Part shown: positions 23,599 through 29,473 of the stretch, one piece after another
Layout: every line of letters begins with the position of its first letter
Position numbering within the stretch: position 1 is the stretch's first letter
Assembly (NCBI GenBank): GCA_035529405.1
Contig: DATKWV010000222.1
Location: forward strand, 1-29,473
Source: DATKWV01 sp035529405
GTDB taxonomy: Bacteria > Planctomycetota > Phycisphaerae > Sedimentisphaerales > Anaerobacaceae
Direction: 5' to 3'
Length of the DNA: 29,473 bases
Position numbers and translations under genes: made by a program
The notes under the pieces: model-generated
The model's database searches: none
Told to the model about the DNA's origin: nothing
The model's input: the letters and a program-made list of their open reading frames with translations, nothing else

Positions 23599-24426
23599 TT
23601 ATATGTTTTGCTGTGAATTTCTGGTGAGCAGAATACCGCAGAATCGCCAGACCTTTTCAAACTCAGGATGCGACAAGTACAGCGTGCCCAATACGGGGTC
23701 GGCAATTATCAGGCCGGCATCAGTTACATCCAGAACCGCCACACAATGGTCCGATAGAAATGAGTCCTTTACAACCACAAGTGCCGCATCCGCGGCCTTC
23801 AACTGGTTGGGTGATTCAAAATAGCGCCACTGGCATTCAAGGCCCTGGGCGGCATATTTTCGCTGAATGGCCTGGTAAAGGCAGTGCGGCAAAGTTCCGG
23901 TTACGGGCGCCGAGTGAGAAAGGACAGCGAGTTCACCTTCCTGTGCTCTAATACCCAATTTAGCAAGTGCGGTGACCGCCGCAGCCGGTCCACAAGTGTA
24001 ATCGGTCGTCTGCAGACAAACGCCGCCGGTGCCAAATTTTGTCTCAAGGCTGTATAAGTACCCGCGAATAACGGCCGGCACAGCAAAAGGCAAAATCGCC
24101 AGGCGCACCACAGCGATTAGCATGGCTCCACAAACTATGAGCTTTTTGACCCTGCTGTGCAGACGCGAAAGCGGCGTAGTAAGGCCCATAGTGATTGCAA
24201 AAGCCAGAACAACAAACCTTACGCGGCCGGCTGTAACCCAGCAAAACGGCGGGTTAAAGGCCAGTGAATTGAACATTGTCACGGCAACCTGGGCGGCAAT
24301 AAGCAGGAAAGGCAAAAAATAGCCCAGTGTCCAGAATGGTTTTCGAAGGCGTGAGAAAAGCCAGCCCAGAACAATGCCGCAAACAGCTACGATGCTGACA
24401 CCAACGGTTTCAAATATACCCGTCAT
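23599..24426 (-). CDS. Membrane-bound C39-like cysteine peptidase
   Basis: A 275-aa protein. The N-terminal half has about four membrane helices (about 3-24, 33-53, 68-85 and 96-120). The C-terminal half is a papain-like C39 domain: Cys145 in TDYTCGPAAAVTAL, His227 in SDHCVAVL and Asp243 in IADPVLG form the expected catalytic set. C39 domains cleave Gly-Gly leader peptides in bacteriocin exporters, but there is no ABC-transporter domain or leader-peptide gene here. It may instead process envelope peptides, with the active site on the side of the membrane set by the four helices. The ATG at 24424-24426 has a G-rich SD (GAGGGGGGATAA) and a strong promoter. Confidence 0.82.
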   Translation of the reverse strand: MTGIFETVGVSIVAVCGIVLGWLFSRLRKPFWTLGYFLPFLLIAAQVAVTMFNSLAFNPPFCWVTAGRVRFVVLAFAITMGLTTPLSRLHSRVKKLIVCGAMLIAVVRLAILPFAVPAVIRGYLYSLETKFGTGGVCLQTTDYTCGPAAAVTALAKLGIRAQEGELAVLSHSAPVTGTLPHCLYQAIQRKYAAQGLECQWRYFESPNQLKAADAALVVVKDSFLSDHCVAVLDVTDAGLIIADPVLGTLYLSHPEFEKVWRFCGILLTRNSQQNI

Positions 24427-24806
24427 TTATCCCCCCTCGCTAAGCTGAGCACCATTTCCAAGTGAATTTACTATAGCACAATCGGCCAGCAAAATCAAGA
24501 AAAATCTTGGAGCCAGCGGGTACCAGCGGCGCCGGGATGCAAAAAGGCCCTTATTTAGCAAAAAGGAATGGTCGCGAAAAAAGCGTATAGCTTGAAAAAA
24601 ACGAAAATCAATCAAAATTTTGGCTAAAATTCCGGTGTATTTGGGGCCTGGAACGGCGTTTGTGGTCCAAAAACGCGGATTTGGCCTCAATCAAAACCGT
24701 CCGCCCCAAAAAAGGGGCAGAAAAGCAGCGTTCAGCGGAGAGCGGCCCTTGCACGATTTGACAGCTTTTTTTTCGAGCACCAGCGGCTTACCTGTCTGTG
24801 AGTTAA
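24427..24806. other. Intergenic region upstream of the C39-like gene
   Basis: About 380 bases. The part next to the gene carries its promoter. The rest contains A-rich runs and a GCCCC-AAAAAA-GGGGC hairpin at 24703-24718 with no U-tail. Frames crossing it have no SD and are rejected as genes. Confidence 0.5.
24470..24498 (-). promoter_or_regulatory. sigma70-like promoter of the C39-like gene
   Basis: On the minus strand TTGATT (24498-24493), a 17-base spacer and TATAGT (24475-24470). The leader is about 40 bases. Confidence 0.6.
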
Positions 24807-26381
24807 TCACTGCATATTACTGAGGTGTTTGCGGGCCTTTTGCAATTTTTGCAGGAATTTGTCTCTTCTAAAGGCTATAGTCCATTTCCGCAAAATAATC
24901 CAACCCCCAAAGCGAACCAGGTGGTTGCGCCACGAACGATACCACCACCTCCAGCCCAATCGGATGTTATGCAAAAAGAATAAGAAACTGGTGAACCAGA
25001 GAATATTTACGGGCACCAGAAACATGTATCCAAATTGATAGAACCTGCCCATAATTCTTCTGCCGCCCTGCTGCATCTGTTCAGAACTCAACGGTTCATC
25101 GGGTTCAAACAATGGGAAACTTCCATCATAATATTCCCAGCCAATATCCTCAAGGGGGTAAATTCGCTTCTGTCTTTGCAGCCTGTCCCTTAATTCCGTA
25201 CCCGGAATAGGCACCGGCAGCAGTATCTGTATTGTGTCAATTTTTGCCTTCCAGATAAAATCCTTGTAACACCTTGCCCGTTCATTGGCAGACATTTTAA
25301 AGCCGCTATTGTCCTTAAGAGGATAGCAGAAGATAAACATCCCATGCACCCAAAACCCGGATTTGTGAAACATTCTCGTCATCGAAAGCATATCGGCCGA
25401 GCTGATATGCTTGTTCATGGCCTGCAGTTCCTCCTCGATGGGGGATTCATAACCGATGCATATCATTCTAATGCCGGCATCCCTCATAGCAGAAAGCAAT
25501 TCCGAGTCTGTGGCCTTGTCCAGTCGTATCTGAACGGTTATCCGGAATCGTCTTCCGATACTTCGCTGGTAATTCGCCAGTATCCTGCAGAATCTTATAG
25601 TTTCGTCTCGCTGCTGGCCGAAAAGGTCGTCAACGATGAAAAATCGCCTGGCATTATATGTCTCCACAAGAAGGCTGATGTGCTCAAGTAACCGTTCGGG
25701 CTCGGCATGCCTTGGTTTGCCCTTAACGGTACAGAACTCACAATTCATGCCACAACCTCTTATTCTTTCGACAGGGTAGAGCTTAATTTTAGCATAGCGT
25801 ACCAAAGAAAAATCCGGCAGCGGCAACTTGCTAAAGTCCGTTTGAGGCTCTCTGTTCGGGGTAAAAAAAGGGTTGCCATCTTTCAGATATGCGATGCCCT
25901 TCACTTGGCCTGCATCTCGATTAGCAACTATAGCCTGCAACAGTTCCCTGATTGTTTCCTCCGCTTCGCCGAGAACAACATAGTCAATGCCTCCAGATAG
26001 CGCTTCGGGTATGGTCTCTTCGACCAAATGCTGTCCCCCTGCAATAGTTATAATACCCTGTTTCCTGTAGAAATTCGCTATTTGATACAGCCTGGGGATG
26101 GTGCTGGTCAAACCCCCGTATAATCCAATTACATCCGCCGGCCTTTGCCTCTGTAAGAATTCATGGTCGGCCCCCACTGTGTCCGACCGGGGCCCGAATT
26201 TGCCGAGATTGTTTTCATCAATCACTTCAACGTCCCATTGCTCCATTTTATTCACGGCACTGGCCACACAAACAGGACCTAGGGCCGTTGTCTTTTTGGC
26301 TATACGCGAATAAATATTAAAGGCCGGGTAAGCTGGAATAACAATCCTTAACCGATATCTTCTCTTAGAGTGATTCAGCAT
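24807..26381 (-). CDS. Radical SAM protein with degenerate B12-binding-type domain
   Basis: A 524-aa protein. Residues about 10-160 form a Rossmann-like cobalamin-binding-type domain (VVLGEAEETI and FSKLPLPDFS are typical of the family). The radical SAM core follows, with its 4Fe-4S motif C210-x3-C214-x2-C217 in RGCGMNCEFCTVKG, and further elements such as FFIVDDLFGQQRDETIRF and MICIGYES. At the place where B12-dependent members have DxHxxG, this protein has D55-E-N-N-L-G60, so the cobalt-liganding His is missing. A hydrophobic stretch near the end (YMFLVPVNILWFTSFLFFL) suggests membrane association. Substrate unknown; relatives modify lipids, hopanoids, tetrapyrroles or natural products. ATG 26379-26381 has an AGGG SD. 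No biosynthetic partner gene is adjacent. Confidence 0.85.
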   Translation of the reverse strand: MLNHSKRRYRLRIVIPAYPAFNIYSRIAKKTTALGPVCVASAVNKMEQWDVEVIDENNLGKFGPRSDTVGADHEFLQRQRPADVIGLYGGLTSTIPRLYQIANFYRKQGIITIAGGQHLVEETIPEALSGGIDYVVLGEAEETIRELLQAIVANRDAGQVKGIAYLKDGNPFFTPNREPQTDFSKLPLPDFSLVRYAKIKLYPVERIRGCGMNCEFCTVKGKPRHAEPERLLEHISLLVETYNARRFFIVDDLFGQQRDETIRFCRILANYQRSIGRRFRITVQIRLDKATDSELLSAMRDAGIRMICIGYESPIEEELQAMNKHISSADMLSMTRMFHKSGFWVHGMFIFCYPLKDNSGFKMSANERARCYKDFIWKAKIDTIQILLPVPIPGTELRDRLQRQKRIYPLEDIGWEYYDGSFPLFEPDEPLSSEQMQQGGRRIMGRFYQFGYMFLVPVNILWFTSFLFFLHNIRLGWRWWYRSWRNHLVRFGGWIILRKWTIAFRRDKFLQKLQKARKHLSNMQ

Positions 26382-26813
26382 AATAAAACCCTGTCAATAT
26401 CTTATCTACGCGAAAACAAAATACTTTATTGGAGGATGAGAATCAAGAAGTTTGTGTTGAACTTCTTTGTTTTCTTAAGCCCCAGTCTGGATGTTTTAGC
26501 TTGTACTGATTTCACAGTTCGGCCAGGTTAATCGGCTACATCTTTGGTACCGACCGGAACATAAGGCGGCGAAAGATTATTCTGTGTGTTTTTACTGCAA
26601 TTTGATTGAAAATAGAGGGATACTCTAACTGGAAGTGTATTACCACAAAGCTGTTATAACACCTTCCAGCCGGATGTCATATTAAAAAAAGTACTTTGAA
26701 ACAGGTTTGTTTCCTGCAGATATACTGATTGCAATAGCAGTTAAAGTCCGAGACAATGGCAACTATGAAATATCGCATTAAAACGTTCGAACCAGTAAGG
26801 TCCGGGTGCCTAT
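26382..26813. other. Divergent intergenic region between the radical SAM gene and truD
   Basis: About 430 bases, visibly AT-richer than DNA to the left. It holds an 8-bp hairpin AAGAAGTT...AACTTCTT (26445-26467), a second inverted repeat CTGGAAG...CTTCCAG (26629-26669), a 31-codon open frame at 26436-26531 that looks like the start of a secreted protein, and a weak promoter-like pair (TTGAAA at 26696, TATACT at 26721, 19-base spacing). I see no complete gene. Confidence 0.5.
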
Positions 26814-28097
26814 ATGTATAATTCAAGCACTCACAGTTCGCTTGCTTTCCTAACGACTCAATTTGACGGGACAGGAGGTACTATAAAGACACGTGAAGAA
26901 GATTTTTTTGTTGAAGAACTGCCTTTATACAAACCCTGCGGGGAAGGAACCCATATTTATGCCCTTATTGAAAAAAAGGGAATAGCTACAATGGAAGCGC
27001 TGGCCCGTATTGCCCGTGTGCTGGATATATCCCGCAGAGACATTGGCTTTGCGGGTCTGAAAGATGCCCGGGCTGTTACACGCCAGTGGATTTCTGTAGA
27101 GCATTTAGCTCCGGAACAATTATTAAGCCTTGATACTCCCAATATTAAATTTATTCAAATTGCCCGTCATACCAACAAAATTAAATTGGGTCATCTTGCC
27201 GGCAATCGTTTTGTTATTCGGCTTCGTAAAGTTAATCTGCCTCCAAGACAGGCGGTTGAAGCAGCTGAAAACATCATGTCTGTACTGGTTCGCAGGGGTG
27301 TGCCAAACTATTTTGGTGTACAGCGGTTTGGCCATCGCAGCGATACACATCTATTAGGAGAAGCAGTTTCCAAAGGTAAAATTGATGAGTTTGTTGATTT
27401 GTTCCTCGGGCGGCCGGAAAAAGAGGATTCACCGACATTTGCTGCTGCACGAGCATCTTACGACAAGGGCAATTACAAAAAGGCCTATGATACGTGGCCC
27501 TATCCTTTTGCTGACCAACGTCGAGCATTAAAGACTCTTATTACATCCAAAAGCAGCAAGGGAAAAGCTTATAAGGTTATAGACAAGCATCTAAAAAGTT
27601 TTTTTGTCTCAGCATATCAATCGGACCTCTTCAACCAGGTACTTGCCGCCCGTATGCCTGACATTGATAAACTTTTCGTCGGTGATATGGCTTATAAGCA
27701 TATTAATGGGGCCTGTTTCCGCGTCGAGGATGCCATATTGGAACAACCCCGCTGTGACGCCTTTGAGATTAGCCCCACCGGGCCTCTGCCGGGATTTCGT
27801 ATGACTAAATTAACCGGACCGGCAGGCAATGTTGAGAACCCGGTATTAAACAGGGCAGGATTTAAAAACAGAGACCTTCGGCAAATGAACCAATATGGTG
27901 CCCGGGGAGCTCGCCGGGCTTTGCGTTTTCAGCCCCACCATCCCCAGGTTACCGCTGGAGAAGATAAATTCGGGCCTTATATGGAACTGCAATTCGAACT
28001 TGATTCGGGCTGCTATGCGACTTCGCTTATTCGAGAAATCTGCAAAACCGACAAGTCCACACCGCGTGCAATCCCGGCTGGACCTGAAACCGATTGA
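26814..28097 (+). CDS. truD: tRNA pseudouridine(13) synthase TruD
   Basis: A 427-aa TruD-family enzyme that isomerises U13 in the D-arm of certain tRNAs. The N-terminus FDGTGGTIKTREEDFFVEEL is classic, followed by the catalytic Asp84 in GFAGLKDARAVTRQ and the RRGVPNYFGVQRFG block near residues 165-178. The TRUD insertion domain occupies the middle, and the C-terminal TSLIREICK motif closes the catalytic domain. It is longer than E. coli TruD (about 350 aa), as in archaeal-type members. The SD before ATG 26814 is weak (AAGG 13 bases upstream). Codon choice is richer in A/T than in the pil or fhs genes. It ends 20 bases before a strong hairpin. Confidence 0.95.
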   Translation: MYNSSTHSSLAFLTTQFDGTGGTIKTREEDFFVEELPLYKPCGEGTHIYALIEKKGIATMEALARIARVLDISRRDIGFAGLKDARAVTRQWISVEHLAPEQLLSLDTPNIKFIQIARHTNKIKLGHLAGNRFVIRLRKVNLPPRQAVEAAENIMSVLVRRGVPNYFGVQRFGHRSDTHLLGEAVSKGKIDEFVDLFLGRPEKEDSPTFAAARASYDKGNYKKAYDTWPYPFADQRRALKTLITSKSSKGKAYKVIDKHLKSFFVSAYQSDLFNQVLAARMPDIDKLFVGDMAYKHINGACFRVEDAILEQPRCDAFEISPTGPLPGFRMTKLTGPAGNVENPVLNRAGFKNRDLRQMNQYGARGARRALRFQPHHPQVTAGEDKFGPYMELQFELDSGCYATSLIREICKTDKSTPRAIPAGPETD

Positions 28098-28117
28098 TTT
28101 TGAAAAAAAGAATCCAT

Positions 28118-28145
28118 AAAAAAGGCCCCCCTTAGGGGGGCCTTT
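28118..28145. terminator. Bidirectional terminator between truD and the cold-shock gene
   Basis: GGCCCCCC (28124-28131), loop TTA, GGGGGGCC (28135-28142), extended by AAA/TTT to an 11-bp perfect stem. The minus-strand transcript ends in six U, so it serves csp best; the plus direction has only three U for truD. Confidence 0.9.
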
Positions 28146-28169
28146 CGGTTCTTAAGCATTATTATCTGC

Positions 28170-28373
28170 TTAGCAGGGAGTCACATTCGTTGCACATGGA
28201 CCTTTTTTGCCTTGTCCGACCTGAAACTCAACCTTTTGGCCTTCATCGAGTGATGAATAGCCATTGGTTTTAACCTCCGAGTGGTGGACGAATAAATCAG
28301 CGCCTCCATCATCCGGATTAATAAAACCGAATCCCTTGGTCGAATTGAACCATTTTACCGTACCTATACTCAC
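28170..28373 (-). CDS. csp: Cold-shock domain protein (CspA family)
   Basis: A 67-aa single cold-shock domain. RNP1 reads KGFGFI and RNP2 reads DLFVHHSEV, the nucleic-acid-binding faces of the five-stranded barrel. The start MSIGTVKWFNSTKGFGFINP is classic and the length is typical. It acts as an RNA chaperone. The start codon is GTG at 28371-28373, preceded by AAGGAGA with a 7-base spacing. A perfect hairpin lies immediately before this SD, which may modulate translation. The C-terminus is slightly unusual, ending ATNVTPC with a terminal Cys. Confidence 0.96.
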   Translation of the reverse strand: MSIGTVKWFNSTKGFGFINPDDGGADLFVHHSEVKTNGYSSLDEGQKVEFQVGQGKKGPCATNVTPC

Positions 28374-28387
28374 TTGTACTTCTCCTT

Positions 28388-28403
28388 GGCCTGTTTACAG
28401 GCC
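28388..28403 (-). promoter_or_regulatory. Hairpin flanking the csp ribosome-binding site
   Basis: GGCCTG-(4)-CAGGCC forms a perfect 6-bp stem that ends directly at the AAGGAGA SD of the cold-shock gene. Known csp mRNAs have structured leaders that respond to temperature; here only the stem itself is seen. Confidence 0.45.
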
Positions 28404-28638
28404 ACATAATATAGTATCTCTCATTGTTAATTTATTGGGGGATACTCCTGAGAGATGGAAGAATATTCACCACCAAAAACTCCACTATAACATAATAACC
28501 GAATAACGCAAGAAAAAAATTTATTTTTTGTCGAGAAAAACGAAAATTTAGTTTTCCCGCTGTTTGGCTTCGAAAACAAGGCCTCAGCACATACCTTTTT
28601 CTTCATCTTATCGCATGTAAAGAAATTGGCATAAGTCA

Positions 28639-28666
28639 TTGGACTCTCAGGAATTATCTGTATAAT
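28639..28666 (+). promoter_or_regulatory. sigma70-like promoter of the right-edge gene
   Basis: TTGGAC at 28639-28644, a 16-base spacer and a perfect TATAAT at 28661-28666, giving a leader of about 68 bases. Confidence 0.65.
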
Positions 28667-28740
28667 TGCTTATGCCGCAACCGGACGTATGAAGTCTTAC
28701 ACCTCGCTGTCAAGGCGATAAAGGCGGAGAATCACATAAA

Positions 28741-29473
28741 GTGGCAAATTCACTGGCTGATAATCTGAAAGTACTAAGAAATGTCTCTTCTAAAAGGACC
28801 CTGAGGCAAATCAAATCATGCCTTGTTGGTTTGACAGGTTTTAAAATACAAAATAAAAGCGATGGAGTTGTTTGTCCATATTGGGGGCTTTTTATTCAGA
28901 CAGCAAATAAACTGCCAGGCAAATATCTCGACAAGATTCGCAGCGTTATTTACCTGAAGGATTTTGCTGATATTTCCAAACCGACGAGCGCAATTATTAA
29001 ATTAGACCCAAAAGATTATATTAAAGTGCGTAACCGTTGGGTTCGAGCTGTCAAAATTAAAGGCGTATCCAGTCGAGTTGTCCTGATTAAAAAAGGCAAG
29101 CTTCGCCATATTCGACTGCCTGGCAACGGCAATATCCCATTTCTGATTCCATATACGAATCCCGATGGAACGATAGAAGACTTTAGATTCGATGTGGGTG
29201 AACCCTATAGAGCAAAAAGGTTCCGCAGTGTAATAAATGAAGTTGTCCTTACACAATATGCATTATCACAGGGGCGGGCAGTGATGTTGCCTATTGGTAT
29301 GGGGATATATGAGGACAATGAGCTTTTGTATAAAGGCGAGCCGATAGCTTTTTCTATCTGGGGCGTAGAGCATCCCGAGGATTCAAGATCTGGAGATGAA
29401 TTAGACGCCGGATATTTTCGTATGTTAGATGAAATTGAAGTTGCTTCTTCGAAGAAAGGGGGCTGGAACATGT
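28741..29473 (+). CDS. Unrecognised protein, N-terminal 244 residues (runs off the window)
   Basis: A frame open to the window edge starts at GTG 28741, with GGAGA at 28726-28730 (10 bases upstream) and a strong promoter further up. It begins MANSLADNLKVLRNVSSKRT and is basic, with no signal peptide or membrane helix. The region RFRSVINEVVLTQYALSQGR followed by AVMLPIGMGIYEDNELLYKG and PIAFSIWGVE has a helix-strand-turn-strand rhythm that could suit a kinase-like N-lobe, but I cannot identify catalytic motifs and treat that as speculation. Codon use is A/T-rich like truD. The rest of the gene is needed to name it. Confidence 0.8.
   Translation, partial: MANSLADNLKVLRNVSSKRTLRQIKSCLVGLTGFKIQNKSDGVVCPYWGLFIQTANKLPGKYLDKIRSVIYLKDFADISKPTSAIIKLDPKDYIKVRNRWVRAVKIKGVSSRVVLIKKGKLRHIRLPGNGNIPFLIPYTNPDGTIEDFRFDVGEPYRAKRFRSVINEVVLTQYALSQGRAVMLPIGMGIYEDNELLYKGEPIAFSIWGVEHPEDSRSGDELDAGYFRMLDEIEVASSKKGGWNM

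Larger units (their letters stand above)
28374..28740. other. Divergent intergenic region between csp and the right-edge gene
   Basis: About 365 bases, A/T-rich. It includes the csp leader with its hairpin (leftwards) and a good promoter plus leader for the right-edge gene (rightwards). I could not identify a convincing csp promoter. Open frames inside lack SD sites. Confidence 0.5.

Noticed and set aside
23599..24426. Bacteriocin maturation/export system
   Set aside because: The C39 domain is present, but there is no ABC transporter, no leader peptide gene and no immunity gene nearby.
24427..24690. 87-codon open frame upstream of the C39-like gene
   Set aside because: It runs across the gene's promoter and SD, has no SD of its own, and its composition looks non-coding.
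24703..24718. GCCCC-A6-GGGGC hairpin as a terminator
   Set aside because: No U-run follows on either strand and it is not near a gene end in the right orientation.

Overview
The window reads as a chromosomal segment of a Gram-negative-type bacterium. My best guess is a planctomycete of the Phycisphaerae/Sedimentisphaerales type, probably from a metagenome-assembled genome. That guess rests on the style of the proteins (lipoproteins with lipoboxes, large membrane proteins with a pseudopilin-like tail, a T4P/T2SS-like operon) and on degenerate AT-rich intergenic repeats. It is inference, not a database result. No prophage, insertion sequence, CRISPR array, rRNA or recognisable defence island is visible. 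Genes are densely packed and most have clear Shine-Dalgarno (SD) sites and sigma70-like promoters.

Layout. 1-1.5 kb: tail of an unknown gene, a glycerate kinase (minus) and tRNA-Pro(UGG) (minus). 1.6-5.5 kb: a membrane-anchored helix-turn-helix protein, a PadR repressor with a large membrane protein beside it, and ribosomal protein bS21 (minus). 5.7-8.1 kb: the ribosome-associated GTPase HflX and glycerol-3-phosphate dehydrogenase GpsA. 8.5-17.0 kb: one nine-gene type IV pilus operon in the order pilM-pilN-pilO-pilP-like-pilB-pilT-pilC followed by two prepilin-like proteins. 17.2 kb: tRNA-Val(GAC) with a terminator, then a repeat-rich spacer. 17.6-20.4 kb: a Cys/Met-metabolism PLP enzyme and two lipoproteins, one a YiiX-like papain-fold hydrolase. 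20.5-23.2 kb: fhs and folD, a two-gene folate one-carbon module. 23.6-26.4 kb (minus): a membrane-bound C39-like cysteine peptidase and a B12-domain-type radical SAM protein. 26.8-29.5 kb: truD, a cold-shock protein (minus), and the first 244 codons of an unrecognised protein that runs off the window.

How the genes fit together. The pilus operon is the main functional unit. PilM (cytoplasmic actin-like) plus PilN/PilO/PilP-like form the alignment complex, PilC is the inner-membrane platform, PilB drives extension and PilT retraction, and the two prepilin-like proteins are probably minor pilins. The secretin, the major pilin and the prepilin peptidase must lie elsewhere. Fhs plus FolD interconvert formate, 10-formyl-THF, methenyl-THF and methylene-THF. 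HflX, bS21, TruD, Csp and the two tRNAs are translation/RNA functions scattered as separate transcription units.

The least explained items are the PadR-linked 549-aa membrane protein, the charge-segregated membrane HTH protein, the unrecognised protein at the right edge, a tRNA-Val with C at position 33, and three families of degenerate intergenic repeats. I did not find a clear novel system; the findings are candidates graded accordingly.
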